A stretch of 64,000 nucleotides of DNA from NCBI GenBank assembly GCA_964462525.1, contig CAYWWY010000007.1, positions 37,137 to 101,136 on the forward strand, in the 5' to 3' direction. Position 1 is the stretch's first letter. The number at the start of each line of letters is the position of its first letter. The notes beneath the pieces were generated by a model. The model saw nothing but the letters and a program-made list of their open reading frames with translations. It had not been told where the DNA came from and did no database searches. The DNA is from CAYWWY01 sp964462525 (GTDB lineage: Bacteria; Thermotogota; Thermotogae; MWEM01). The translations under genes were made by a program, and so were the position numbers. Positions 1 to 8,421 of the stretch are shown one piece after another.

Positions 1-1
1 C

Positions 2-460
2 ATCGAAATGGGCGCTCAAATGGGTGTGTTCATCGAATACATCCCTGTCTCATCTCCGTTAACCCAATCGATGGGCATCCAGAAGCAAGAAATCCTTCAC
101 CCTGACGAACGTATCGCATTCCGGAAGAAACTGTTGGAATATCGCGCTTCCAAACCGATGTTCTTCATTCATTCCCCCGGTGATGAAGAAGCCTTTGGGG
201 GTTGTGTATCTGCCGCAAGAGGGTTTGCTCATATCACCCCGTATGGGGATGTGACTCCATGTCCTGTTTCCAACGTGGCAACGCACAATCTCACAACCGC
301 GTCCTTCCAGCAGGCATTGCAAAGCCCTTTATTTACTATGATCCGTGAGAATGAATCGTTGCTGGAAAATACCGACGGACCTTGTGCTCTATTCGCTCAT
401 CAGGAAGAGTTGGATCGGTTGGTAGACCAAATTGGCGCTTATCGAACGGGCGCTGATTAA
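2..460 (+). CDS. Radical SAM/SPASM-type protein, C-terminal part (5' end outside window)
   Basis: The open frame enters from the window edge, so the N-terminal radical-SAM core with its CxxxCxxC motif is not visible. The remaining ~152 residues include a GGCVSAARGF...TPCPVSN segment followed by a late Cys in GPCAL. This Cys-rich layout (GC..G....I...G.V.PC) is typical of SPASM or twitch auxiliary Fe-S domains that follow radical-SAM barrels in peptide or cofactor maturases. The ATG at 8 is probably internal. The substrate cannot be told from this fragment. The downstream acetyltransferase starts 48 bases later and may be co-transcribed. Confidence 0.6.
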   Translation: MEMGAQMGVFIEYIPVSSPLTQSMGIQKQEILHPDERIAFRKKLLEYRASKPMFFIHSPGDEEAFGGCVSAARGFAHITPYGDVTPCPVSNVATHNLTTASFQQALQSPLFTMIRENESLLENTDGPCALFAHQEELDRLVDQIGAYRTGAD

Positions 461-508
461 GGGAGGAAGGGTTCAGTTTTAGAGAAGAAAAATTTGAAGG
501 AGATAAAT

Positions 509-1150
509 ATGGAAGTATTCATTCGAAATGAGCGTGAAATTGACTACCGAGAAGTCGAAGAGCTCACAAGAGAAGCTTTTTGGAATCTTTATGTACCCGG
601 TTGCGACGAACATTACCTGGTTCATATCATGCGCAGCCATCCAGATTTTCTACCCGAACTAAGTTTTGTCGCAGTTTTGAATGGGAGAATCGTTGGGAAT
701 ATCATGTATGCAAAATCCCGTTTGGTCAATGATACAGGTCGGAGCATCGACACAATAACCTTTGGTCCAGTCAGCGTTCTCCCTGAGTTTCAACGAAAAG
801 GGATTGGTTCAAGACTGATTCTCCATACCGTTGAAATCGCTGATTCTTTGAACCACAAAGCCATTGTCATTTTTGGTCACCCGCATAATTATTGCAAACA
901 CGGGTTTGTAGGCTCAAAAAGGGTTAATGTGTGTGATTCAGACGGTAGGTATCCATACAGTTTATTGGTACTTGAGTTAGAAAAGGGGTGTTTGGATAAG
1001 TATACATGGAAATACGTTCCTAGTGATGTTTATTCCAATATAACCGAAAAATCAACGTTAGAGTTTGATGAATCGTTTGAGAAAAAGGAAAAGTGTTTTA
1101 AGCCTTCACAGGAAGAGTTTGCGATTGCCAGCCAAGCATTTATTGAGTGA
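509..1150 (+). CDS. GNAT family N-acetyltransferase
   Basis: A 213-residue GNAT-fold acetyltransferase that should transfer an acetyl group from acetyl-CoA to an amine; the substrate is unknown. The acetyl-CoA pyrophosphate loop is visible as Q-R-K-G-I-G at about residues 95-100, after the strand FGPVSVLP, and GHPHNYCKHGF looks like the C-terminal motif B region. I chose ATG 509 because AAGGAG (497-502) lies six bases upstream; an in-frame TTG at 494 would place that site inside the coding region. The tail (EEFAIASQAFIE) resembles single-domain YhbS-type GNATs. Confidence 0.8.
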   Translation: MEVFIRNEREIDYREVEELTREAFWNLYVPGCDEHYLVHIMRSHPDFLPELSFVAVLNGRIVGNIMYAKSRLVNDTGRSIDTITFGPVSVLPEFQRKGIGSRLILHTVEIADSLNHKAIVIFGHPHNYCKHGFVGSKRVNVCDSDGRYPYSLLVLELEKGCLDKYTWKYVPSDVYSNITEKSTLEFDESFEKKEKCFKPSQEEFAIASQAFIE

Positions 1151-1295
1151 AACCGCGTTCCGGCATTTTTCTTTGCGAACCAATGCAGAAACAGAAGATT
1201 GATGAATCAGATCGAGTGGCGGAGGTACGGTGAGTGCAACCGTTCAGCGCTGATCACGGGAGTCATGAATCATAATCGGAACAGGCGGCGAAACA

Positions 1296-2159
1296 ATAAG
1301 TACAGAAATTTACTATTTTTCTGGAACGGGTAATTCTCTATTTGTTTCAAAGGAACTCCAGAAAAGAATCCCCGACTCCGTAATCATACCAATGATAAGC
1401 CTTATGCATAACGATGTGATCCAAACCAAAGGAAAGTCGATTGGGTTTGTTTTTCCATGCCATGCGTTAACTATTCCTGTAGCAGTGAAACATTTTTTAA
1501 AAAAAATAGATCCAAAATCTTCTGAATACTTTTTTGCAGTAGTTACAAGGTACGGAACGGTATTTAAAGGATTTGATAAAATAATAAAATTATTGAACAA
1601 GAAAAATAAAATTATTAATTCGCAATTTATAATAAATATGTGCCATAATGAAGCACCTCGATCTAATAAAAATTACATCGTTCCTTCAGAATCCGATATT
1701 AAAAATATAGAAAAATCTGCGATTAAAAAAATCGATCTAATCAGTAGTACTATTGCGAATCAATATTCTATAATTGAAAAAGACACAACTGTACTCGCTA
1801 AAACTTCATCGAATACGATTAGTAGTGTACTAATTGAAAACTTTGTTGTTTTTCTTATGGATTTATCCGAATATATTGGAGGAGTTAATTATTTTTACCA
1901 TGATGATGAATGCAACGGGTGCGGTGTATGTGAAAAAGTATGTTTATCGAAAAAGATTAAAATTGTAGAAAAAAAACCCGTCTGGCAAAAGAATGTGCTT
2001 TGCTACATGTGTTATGCATGCTTGAATTACTGTCCCAGACAATCTGTTCAAATTAAAAATATCCCTTATGTAAAATCGTATACTACAAATAACCCGAGAT
2101 ATCCGCACCCATACGCTACAGCAAATGAGATTTCGGCCCAAAAAGAACGCCATTCATAA
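1296..2159 (+). CDS. EFR1-type protein: flavodoxin-like domain plus two 4Fe-4S clusters, start codon apparently ATA
   Basis: The C-terminal half carries CNGCGVCEKVC and CYMCYACLNYC, two ferredoxin cluster motifs. The N-terminal half has the flavodoxin FMN loop (YYFSGTGNS) encoded at 1311-1337, so the family-typical start must lie upstream of the first ATG (1392). The frame is open from 1269, and the natural start codon position (1296, followed by STEIYYFSGTGNS) reads ATA rather than ATG, with no good ribosome site. The gene is either translated from a non-canonical codon, shortened to 1392 without its FMN loop, or a recent pseudogene. It is markedly AT-rich compared with its neighbours, which suggests transfer. 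Such proteins are presumed electron carriers. Confidence 0.65.
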   Translation: MSTEIYYFSGTGNSLFVSKELQKRIPDSVIIPMISLMHNDVIQTKGKSIGFVFPCHALTIPVAVKHFLKKIDPKSSEYFFAVVTRYGTVFKGFDKIIKLLNKKNKIINSQFIINMCHNEAPRSNKNYIVPSESDIKNIEKSAIKKIDLISSTIANQYSIIEKDTTVLAKTSSNTISSVLIENFVVFLMDLSEYIGGVNYFYHDDECNGCGVCEKVCLSKKIKIVEKKPVWQKNVLCYMCYACLNYCPRQSVQIKNIPYVKSYTTNNPRYPHPYATANEISAQKERHS

Positions 2160-2177
2160 AGGGTTTTTGGGGGGGTT

Positions 2178-3437
2178 ATGGTGAAGGTTTGCTTGTTTCC
2201 CAACGTGGCCTATTTATCTGAAACATCTCGAGCAATCGAAATATTTAAGGCACTCAAGATGCTGGGTGTAAATCCTCTTGTGGCTACACACGGTGGCACG
2301 TATGAGCACATTCTGCGGGAGGAAAGGATCCCTTATCAGATCGTCTCTCCCGAAATGACGAATGAACAATGCCGTGACTATGTTTTGGCAAATATTGGGA
2401 AAAAGCGTGGTTTTTATCAAGCAAACGTACTACGAGAGCACGTACACTCTGAGATTGATTTCCTAAAAAAGAATCAAGTGAGTCTTGTCCATATTGGGTT
2501 TACTCTTTCTGTAAAGCTATCTGCAAGGTTATTACACATCCCTCTCTCTACTGCGCATGGTTCTTTTTTTCCGCCGGTATTCGAAAAACGGCTGGTGCCA
2601 TTTAGGAAAGACTTCGACGTAGGTTTGATCCGGTTGTTCCCGGATCGATGGAAAAGGCAATTTGTAAATTGGCTTTTCCCCCATATAAAGGCATTCACAA
2701 AAGCGTTTGATGTTGTCGCAAAAGAGCTTGGAATAGCGCCAATCCAATCCATTGCTGATCTTTTTGTGGGTGATTATACTTTTGTAACAGACACCCCAGA
2801 AATCATTGGTATCAGCAAAGATGAGATCGAGAGTTGGGAAAAGAAAAAGAAGGACTCCCGATACAGCAGCCCGATCAAACTGATTCTTGCTGGAGCGATT
2901 TACGCGAAACTTTTTGGAGAAGTGTCTCAGGATCTGGTTGAGTTCTTTCATACCGACAAACCGAAAATATTCGTTGCTCTTACCTCCAGTGTCAAAGACT
3001 GCTTGTCTCGCGTTTACGATACGTTGAAAGGCATGGATTGCCGCGCGGTTTTTTCCACCACCATTCATCCGAAGGATTTTGAACCCTCAGAAAACATTCT
3101 TCTAAAGGATCATATCCCTTCCCACAAAGTGATGCCCTTATGCGATCTTGCGATCATTCATGGCGGTCAAGGCAGCATTCAAACAGCCATAGCATCATCG
3201 ACACCCATCCTTGGTTTCCCTCTGCAACCCGAACAAAACCTTAACTTGCAATTGATTGAAAACCACAAAGCAGGCTTCAATCTTCCGTTTTCCGTCTTAA
3301 AGAAGAAGCAATTGGATTCCTATATTTCAACAATCATAAATGATAAGAGTTTTTCCATCAATATGAAGCGACTGAAAGCATGGCAAGAAAGGTACAATGG
3401 GCCCGAGAATGTTGCAAGATCAATACTGGAATTATGA
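2178..3437 (+). CDS. GT-B glycosyltransferase, MGT/UDP-glycosyltransferase-like
   Basis: A 419-residue protein with a two-Rossmann GT-B plan. The C-terminal nucleotide-sugar site is visible as HGGQGSIQTA at about residues 326-335 and FPLQPEQNLN about 20 residues later, matching the macroside/UDP-glycosyltransferase pattern (HGGxGS...P...EQ..N). The N-terminal domain (NVAYLSETSRAIEIFKAL) looks like the acceptor-binding half. It lies 18 bases after the EFR1-type gene behind a G-rich leader (GGGGGGG). The acceptor could be a lipid, a natural product or a cell-surface glycan; nothing nearby settles it. Confidence 0.75.
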   Translation: MVKVCLFPNVAYLSETSRAIEIFKALKMLGVNPLVATHGGTYEHILREERIPYQIVSPEMTNEQCRDYVLANIGKKRGFYQANVLREHVHSEIDFLKKNQVSLVHIGFTLSVKLSARLLHIPLSTAHGSFFPPVFEKRLVPFRKDFDVGLIRLFPDRWKRQFVNWLFPHIKAFTKAFDVVAKELGIAPIQSIADLFVGDYTFVTDTPEIIGISKDEIESWEKKKKDSRYSSPIKLILAGAIYAKLFGEVSQDLVEFFHTDKPKIFVALTSSVKDCLSRVYDTLKGMDCRAVFSTTIHPKDFEPSENILLKDHIPSHKVMPLCDLAIIHGGQGSIQTAIASSTPILGFPLQPEQNLNLQLIENHKAGFNLPFSVLKKKQLDSYISTIINDKSFSINMKRLKAWQERYNGPENVARSILEL

Positions 3438-3514
3438 GTTTTTCACAAACCCTGATCCGAATTTTTCAGCAATATCTCAAGCCTATCTGGAAAGCCTTTA
3501 TTGCACAATACGCC

Positions 3515-3531
3515 TGGTCAATTATTGACCA
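3515..3531. repeat. 17-bp perfect palindrome with an extra half-site, operator-like
   Basis: TGGTCAATTATTGACCA is a perfect 8-1-8 palindrome in the gap upstream of the acetyltransferase at 3612. Another copy of the half-site (TGGTCAA) follows at 3536-3542. The arrangement looks like a binding site for a dimeric regulator of the next gene. No matching regulator gene is recognisable nearby. Confidence 0.45.
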
Positions 3532-3611
3532 TAAATGGTCAAATATCCCTGAGCGAAACACATTTAAGTGGTAATGAACATGAGTATGGTATTTATTTCC
3601 GGAGGTGACTA

Positions 3612-4202
3612 ATGGCAATTGAGATACGCAAGTTGATACCAGACCTTGCAGAAGATTATGTCCATTTTTTTGATACTACGCCACACGATACCGAGGTGGA
3701 TGAACATAAATGTTACTGTGTGTGTTGGTCTACCGATGATTATGAGGGCAAAGACTTTTCAACAGTAGAGAAAAGAAGAAAATGGGCTTTCCAATATGTC
3801 AAAAGCAATCATATTCAAGGGTACCTTGCTTATAGCGGTGATGTGGTTGTTGGGTGGTGCAACGCCAATACGAAATTAGATTGCTTGAAATGCGCTAGTT
3901 GGAGAAGATTCATGAGTTATGTACCGTTAGTGGAATCGAACACGAGCATAAAAGTAAAATCTATTTTCTGCTTCGTGATTGCGCCGGAGATGAAAAGAAA
4001 AGGCATTGCTACGCTACTACTGGAGCGTGTATGTAAGGATGCGATCCAAGATGGCTTTGACTTTCTTGAGGCATATCCCTACAAGGAATCAAGTTATCAA
4101 TCATCCGATTTTGGTGGCCATTTTGAGATGTATAGAAAGAGTGGATTTCATGTGTCCTTCGAGGCTGAACAAGGCCTTGTTATGAGGAAGAAGGTTAAGT
4201 AG
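3612..4202 (+). CDS. GNAT family N-acetyltransferase
   Basis: 196 residues. The acetyl-CoA loop is R-K-G-I-A at about residues 128-132 after the strand FCFVIAPEMK, and the C-terminal GGHFEMYRKSGF matches the GNAT terminal motif. The N-terminal part is Cys- and Trp-rich (HKCYCVCWSTDDYEG), a pattern seen in a subset of uncharacterised GNATs. ATG 3612 is preceded by a strong GGAGGTG at 3601-3607. The acceptor is unknown. A palindromic operator-like site sits about 80 bases upstream and may control it. Confidence 0.8.
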   Translation: MAIEIRKLIPDLAEDYVHFFDTTPHDTEVDEHKCYCVCWSTDDYEGKDFSTVEKRRKWAFQYVKSNHIQGYLAYSGDVVVGWCNANTKLDCLKCASWRRFMSYVPLVESNTSIKVKSIFCFVIAPEMKRKGIATLLLERVCKDAIQDGFDFLEAYPYKESSYQSSDFGGHFEMYRKSGFHVSFEAEQGLVMRKKVK

Positions 4203-4322
4203 TTGCGCACCGCTGCCCCCTTTGCCTTCCTTAAAGGTTCTCGGAAAGAATAAAGCAAGGGATAATCAAAAGGGAAGCGAGAAAGTCCAGAGGGTAAGGC
4301 TCGAAGAGTGGAAGGGGATATT

Positions 4323-4826
4323 ATGATTTTCTCATTTCGGACTGTTGAAAGAAACGATTCTGCCAGGGTCGCAAAATGGAAAAACGATCCCTATGTTCAG
4401 CATATGGCTTTGAACCCGGGGAGCGAGATTACACTCATCAGTCAGGAAGAAGATATTGAGAATTATCTGTTGACCAAAGAAGGCGATTACCAGATTATTT
4501 GCTGTGATGGCGAGGCAATCGGATATGTGAGAATTGATTGGATCGACTCGGAGAAGAGAGTAGCTTGGCTCCGATTTGTGTTGGGCGAACAAAGGGGTAA
4601 GGGTTTTGGAACAGCCGCGCTAATGCAATACTGTGAACAGCTTATGGTTGAAGGCTGCCAGAGAGTCGAAGGGGAAGTCTATTGTATAAACATAGCCTCT
4701 CAGAGAATGTTGGAGAAAGTGGGTTTCAAGAAAGAAGGGATTAAGAGGAAAGCCCATTTTACCGGGAGTGAGTATGTGGACATCTATGTCTACGGACTAA
4801 TTCGGGAGGATTGGTTCGACAAGTGA
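4323..4826 (+). CDS. GNAT family N-acetyltransferase, RimJ/RimL-like
   Basis: 167 residues. The sequence follows the RimJ/L-type plan: an N-terminal W-K-x-D-P segment (WKNDPYVQHMALNPGSE), the acetyl-CoA loop RGKGFGTAAL at about residues 88-97, and the C-terminal N-x-x-S-Q-R-M-L-E-K-V-G-F-K-x-E-G helix and strand. This family acetylates protein N-termini, aminoglycosides or small amines. ATG 4323 is favoured because GAAGGGGA lies directly upstream; the in-frame GTG at 4308 would bury that site. It is the third GNAT in the first 5 kb. Confidence 0.85.
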   Translation: MIFSFRTVERNDSARVAKWKNDPYVQHMALNPGSEITLISQEEDIENYLLTKEGDYQIICCDGEAIGYVRIDWIDSEKRVAWLRFVLGEQRGKGFGTAALMQYCEQLMVEGCQRVEGEVYCINIASQRMLEKVGFKKEGIKRKAHFTGSEYVDIYVYGLIREDWFDK

Positions 4827-5404
4827 AACCCTCTTTTTCAAAGAATCCTTCCTCAACATCAGTATAAATAATTATCCTTTCAAAAAAAGCCTTTGTTGAG
4901 TGGCAGATGCGTTTTTCCAATACCGCTTTTTTGGGGTGTTTTGTGAGCAGACAATCATTGAATTTTGGGTCCGCAAACATGTGAATACCAAATGGATTTC
5001 ACATTTTTCGGGGGAGTCTGTTAGACATGGAAAGCGAAATGGCGAGTTTTCTCACCTCCGAAAAAAAGAATGCCTAGGTAAATCAAGAACAGCTATGTCT
5101 ACGAATGGTTGGTGGATCAAGCCGACTCTTAAAGCATAAGAGCTTTTCATCACTAATTCTTGGCTACCAGAAGCCATACTGCTTCGAAGTAGCTTTTATC
5201 GAGAATGCTGTTGTGTCCCGAACCACAAGCATCAAAATCGATTTCTTAGTACCGCCGCAGGGTTTGCAAATACAGCTCTACCCCTCCATCCGTACTCGGA
5301 TGCAACACAATCAGCTTGTCTCCAACATGATCCCTTACTTGGCGTCTTCCCATCCCTGGTCTGTCCCCTTCTTTCCATCGTGGATTGTCATTGAGATAGG
5401 ATTA
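4827..5404. other. Gap without a convincing gene
   Basis: About 580 bases between an acetyltransferase and the convergent CBS gene. I see no coding region with a ribosome site. On the minus strand, 5246-5402 reads open for about 51 codons with a protein-like composition ending in TLRRY, which may be the decayed tail of a lost gene. I could not identify it. Confidence 0.3.
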
Positions 5405-5881
5405 TCAAGAAGAAAACGATTTTTCATCCATATGCAATTGGGCAATGGCTTGAATGATATCTTCCCTTCCTACAACGCCTATGCATTTTCCCTCCAATAG
5501 AATGGGAATGCGGTCGATATCTCTTTCTAGCATGATCAAAGCCAACTCTCCCGCAGGCGTTTCCTCTTCTGCCGTGATTAGTTCTGTGTTCATAAGCTCT
5601 TTCACCGAAAGTCCCAGCACTTTCAGAATTTCTTGAACATATCGTTCAGGGTTCTGTCGGTAGAGGAATGTTTCGAGAAGATCCATACACTCTGCCATAT
5701 AGCTTTTTTTTCCATGGCGTAGGATATCTCCTTCAGTAATTACTCCTACCAATCTTTGATCCTGATCCAGCACAGGCAAACCGCCCAAATGATGTTGACT
5801 CATGAGCCTTACCGCATCACACAATCGCTCTTCGGGGAGAATGGAAACTAAGTTTTGCTTCATGAGGTTCTTTGCGATCAT
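5405..5881 (-). CDS. Tandem CBS-domain protein
   Basis: 158 residues made of two CBS motifs. The first covers residues ~5-60 (LMSQHHLGGLPVLDQDQRLVGVITEGDIL) and the second ~95-150 (RDIDRIPILLEGKCIGVVGREDII). Pairs of CBS motifs bind adenine nucleotides and usually act as regulatory modules. The gene starts 4 bases after the antiporter stop, and its ribosome site (GGAGGGGG) lies inside the antiporter's last codons, so the two are co-transcribed and presumably under the same fluoride riboswitch. A regulatory role for the antiporter is likely but inferred from position only. Confidence 0.85.
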   Translation of the reverse strand: MIAKNLMKQNLVSILPEERLCDAVRLMSQHHLGGLPVLDQDQRLVGVITEGDILRHGKKSYMAECMDLLETFLYRQNPERYVQEILKVLGLSVKELMNTELITAEEETPAGELALIMLERDIDRIPILLEGKCIGVVGREDIIQAIAQLHMDEKSFSS

Positions 5882-5885
5882 ACCT

Positions 5886-7073
5886 TTACACCCCCTCCGC
5901 TTCCTTCTCTAAAAGACGTGGAGCAGATATTTTGATTCCAATCGCACCCAAAGGTGCAGTCACAACGATCGACAAAACTGCGATGGCAAGGATACTCTCA
6001 CCTTTTTCGATTCCCATGGCCAGAGGAATCCCCCCAATCGCAGCCTGCACCGTAGCTTTGGGTGTGTACGAAATCGCGCAGAACAATCGTTCTCTCTGGT
6101 TCAAAGAAGATCGAAGCAAAGCAATGAACACCCCCGAAAATCTTCCTGCAAGACCGATTCCGATGATGAGAAGACCCATCATTCCCGCTTCCCATGCGAC
6201 AGGAATGTTGACTTCCGCGCCAATCAAGACAAAGAGGAAGATCTGCGCAAAAAACCATGCCTTATTCAACTCTCTTTCGATCTGCACGGCTATATGGTTG
6301 GTTTTTTCGAGAAGCATAAATCCAAAGACCAGGACTCCCAAAAGCCCAGTAAGGTTCCATCTCTCACCGATGATATACACCAGGATGGCAAAGCAAAGGA
6401 CAAATGCGATCTTCTCCATCTCAGCAATCCGCCATTTCTGGTATTTCATGGTTTTTCCCAATACCCACCCAAAGCCAATTCCAATGGCTACTCCGGCAAG
6501 AATACGCAAAGGGATCAGCCCGATTTGAAACAGCAATCCTTGATCCGAATGCATGGAAATTCCCATAAATGCGGTAAACATGGAAATCGCGAACACATCG
6601 TCGACGGAAGCCCCAGCAAGTATGATGATGGGGACCCCTTTTCTCATACCCAACCCTTTTTCTTTCAAGTACAACATCGAGGGTACAATCACAGCAGGTG
6701 AAACAGCTGCCAGAATAAATCCCAGCACGCCTGCATGTGTAAAAGGCATGTTTAAGAGTTTCCAGGCGACGATGGCAACAAGGAATCCTTCAATCAAGCA
6801 TGGAAGGGCGCTCATCTTGGCCGCGATCACTCCTACTTCTTTGAGGAGGGCTTTCTCCATACCCAATCCTGCGCGCAACAAGATGATCACCAAAGCAATC
6901 ATCCGGATCTCCCCAGCGGCTTCCATGATCTGAGGACTCAACCACTCAAATCCGTAGGGGCCAATAAGGACTCCAACGATGATCATCCCCAGCAGACCTG
7001 GCAATCTCATCCAAGAAAACACATAACTCCCAAGCATTCCAAACAGAAGGATCAAGAAAATGCTTTCGATCAT
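5886..7073 (-). CDS. CPA-type cation/proton antiporter under a fluoride riboswitch
   Basis: 395 residues, almost entirely hydrophobic, with 11-13 predicted membrane spans. The sequence matches Na+/H+ exchanger domain proteins: LPGLLGMIIVGVLIGP in the first spans, AGASVDDVFAIS with paired acidic residues in the middle, and SYTPKATVQAAIGG near the end. Such proteins exchange Na+, K+ or related ions for protons at the inner membrane. The gene follows a fluoride riboswitch and terminator at 7087-7167, so it should be expressed when cytoplasmic fluoride rises. Antiporters of this kind are among the known non-CrcB/CLC genes under this riboswitch. Whether it moves fluoride itself is unknown. Confidence 0.9.
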   Translation of the reverse strand: MIESIFLILLFGMLGSYVFSWMRLPGLLGMIIVGVLIGPYGFEWLSPQIMEAAGEIRMIALVIILLRAGLGMEKALLKEVGVIAAKMSALPCLIEGFLVAIVAWKLLNMPFTHAGVLGFILAAVSPAVIVPSMLYLKEKGLGMRKGVPIIILAGASVDDVFAISMFTAFMGISMHSDQGLLFQIGLIPLRILAGVAIGIGFGWVLGKTMKYQKWRIAEMEKIAFVLCFAILVYIIGERWNLTGLLGVLVFGFMLLEKTNHIAVQIERELNKAWFFAQIFLFVLIGAEVNIPVAWEAGMMGLLIIGIGLAGRFSGVFIALLRSSLNQRERLFCAISYTPKATVQAAIGGIPLAMGIEKGESILAIAVLSIVVTAPLGAIGIKISAPRLLEKEAEGV

Positions 7074-7086
7074 ATGCTCACCCCAT

Positions 7087-7118
7087 AAAAAAAGCTTCTA
7101 CAAGGATCTTGTAGAAGC
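7087..7118 (-). terminator. Intrinsic terminator, expression platform of the riboswitch
   Basis: On the minus strand GCTTCTACAAG pairs perfectly with CTTGTAGAAGC around an ATC loop, followed by seven Ts, 13 bases before the antiporter start codon. The 5' arm includes the last conserved bases of the fluoride aptamer, so aptamer folding and termination exclude each other. Confidence 0.92.
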
Positions 7119-7167
7119 CATTAGCTTTTCAGCGGTTTACAGATTGCAGGAGAGCTTCATCTCCCTT
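7087..7167 (-). promoter_or_regulatory. Fluoride riboswitch (crcB motif) with transcription-terminating platform
   Basis: The minus-strand leader carries every conserved block of the fluoride aptamer in order: GGGAGATGAAGC, then CTCTCC closing the first stem, a linker ending TAAACCGC, TGAAAAGC, and TAATGGCTTCTAC. The GATGAAGC loop can pair with GGCTTC to form the known pseudoknot. The 3' strand of that pseudoknot is also the 5' arm of the terminator stem. Fluoride binding should therefore block termination and switch on the antiporter and CBS genes. Transcription from the promoter at 7174-7202 would begin almost exactly at the aptamer's 5' end. Confidence 0.93.
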
Positions 7168-7173
7168 GGTTCG

Positions 7174-7202
7174 AGTATAGCACAAACAACGATGCTTGTC
7201 AA
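7174..7202 (-). promoter_or_regulatory. Sigma70-type promoter of the fluoride-responsive operon
   Basis: Minus-strand TTGACA (7202-7197) and TATACT (7179-7174) are separated by 17 bases, with TGC forming an extended -10. The predicted start near 7167 coincides with the first base of the aptamer. Confidence 0.88.
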
Positions 7203-7355
7203 TTCTGGTGTTCCAACACTTTTGGGTAAAAGTGCGATTTTGAGGGTGATCATACTCGGATTATGCGAGTTTTACGCGTCAATGTGATCGAAGGTGGGGG
7301 GCAGTTCGATTTACCATTGTAGCAGTTGTCTTACCTCGCTATCAAAGGACTTTCT

Positions 7356-8291
7356 TCAAAAAATAACGGTCTTCTCTCTTGTCTTTGTGGCTACTTCTAA
7401 GGAGGCAACCGCATGATCAATATCGAGATTGGGCGATTTTTCATCCCTTTTTAGGCATTCCAGAACATGCCGGATGACTTGCTCATAATCGTCGGTTTCA
7501 GGGACTTCCACTCTCTGTTCTACTCCATCTAAGTTGACATGCACGCTTTGTTCCACCTCTTCTCCGAAACTCCCCCGGAATCGGACCGATCCTTTCTCCC
7601 CATCGATGTTATAACCGATAAGAAAAGGAGAATTCTCGGGCAAACTGGAATCGCTGATCAGAGTTGCCATAGCCCTTTCATACCCATAATTGGCCTGAAT
7701 GACGGATCTTCTTTTCATATCAATTCCATAAGAGGCGATGGATTTTGGGTTCCCTAAGATTTCCAAGAGGAAATCGAGATTATGGATAAAAAAGGTGAAC
7801 ACCGAACGGCCTATCGATAAGTCCCCCCAAGTCGAAGGCGTTTTGTTGTACGCTTCAAGATAATGGATTTTTCCCAGTTTATTACTCTTTGCATAGTTGA
7901 TTCCAATCTGGTGGGGTGTAGAGTATTTTGTAAACATATCCACATATACATGTCTTTTATTTCCATCCGCTACGTAAGCGATTTCTTTGGCTTCTCTGAG
8001 AGAAAAAGAGATCGGTGTTTCACAAAACACATGTTTGCTTTTTCGAAGGGCACGGATTGCGTATTCATGATGGAGTTCTGTCGGTAAGCAGATATCGATA
8101 AGATCTATACTCCCATCCTCAAGGATATCTTCGAACCGATCGGTGACAAAAATCCCATATTCTCGATGGATCTTTGAAAGCGCATTCTGATTTCTTCCGA
8201 ATACATATTTGATGGTTACGTCTGCTATCTTCTGGTATATTTCGATATGATTCATCCCAAAATTGGTTCCAAGAACTGCAACATTGACCAT
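7356..8291 (-). CDS. Gfo/Idh/MocA-family oxidoreductase
   Basis: 311 residues with an N-terminal NAD(P)-binding Rossmann fold (VAVLGTNFGMNHIEIY; the usual GxGxxG is here GTNFGMNH) and the diagnostic CETPISFSLREAKEI at about residue 90, equivalent to the E-K-P motif of this family but with Thr instead of Lys. The substitution of that catalytic Lys suggests an unusual or weak dehydrogenase. The C-terminal half is the alpha/beta substrate domain. Family members oxidise or reduce sugars and inositols. ATG 8291 follows GGGAG. A single-gene unit with its own -10 element at 8413-8418. Confidence 0.8.
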   Translation of the reverse strand: MVNVAVLGTNFGMNHIEIYQKIADVTIKYVFGRNQNALSKIHREYGIFVTDRFEDILEDGSIDLIDICLPTELHHEYAIRALRKSKHVFCETPISFSLREAKEIAYVADGNKRHVYVDMFTKYSTPHQIGINYAKSNKLGKIHYLEAYNKTPSTWGDLSIGRSVFTFFIHNLDFLLEILGNPKSIASYGIDMKRRSVIQANYGYERAMATLISDSSLPENSPFLIGYNIDGEKGSVRFRGSFGEEVEQSVHVNLDGVEQRVEVPETDDYEQVIRHVLECLKRDEKSPNLDIDHAVASLEVATKTREKTVIF

Positions 8292-8412
8292 TGATTCTCC
8301 CTGCCTTTCGTTTCTATCTGTAAGAAGCCAATCAAAGGAAATGACTTAGCTTTGCGACTCATAAACCCTCGATCCGGCTGCCTAAGGCTTTAACCATCCA
8401 TACTCCATAAGG

Positions 8413-8421
8413 ATTATACCA
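8413..8421 (-). promoter_or_regulatory. Extended -10 promoter for the oxidoreductase
   Basis: Minus-strand TGGTATAAT at 8421-8413 gives a leader of about 115 bases before the ATG at 8291. No clear -35 is seen. The leader contains GTCGCAAAGCTAA, but no complete known riboswitch could be traced. Confidence 0.5.

Noticed and set aside
1220..1254. GTG with a GGAGGT site, possible peptide gene
   Set aside because: Only seven codons before a stop, and not related to anything nearby.
8292..8412. GTCGCAAAGCTAA in the oxidoreductase leader looks like part of a cyclic-di-GMP-I riboswitch
   Set aside because: Only one of the conserved blocks is present and the flanking stems do not form, so it is probably chance.
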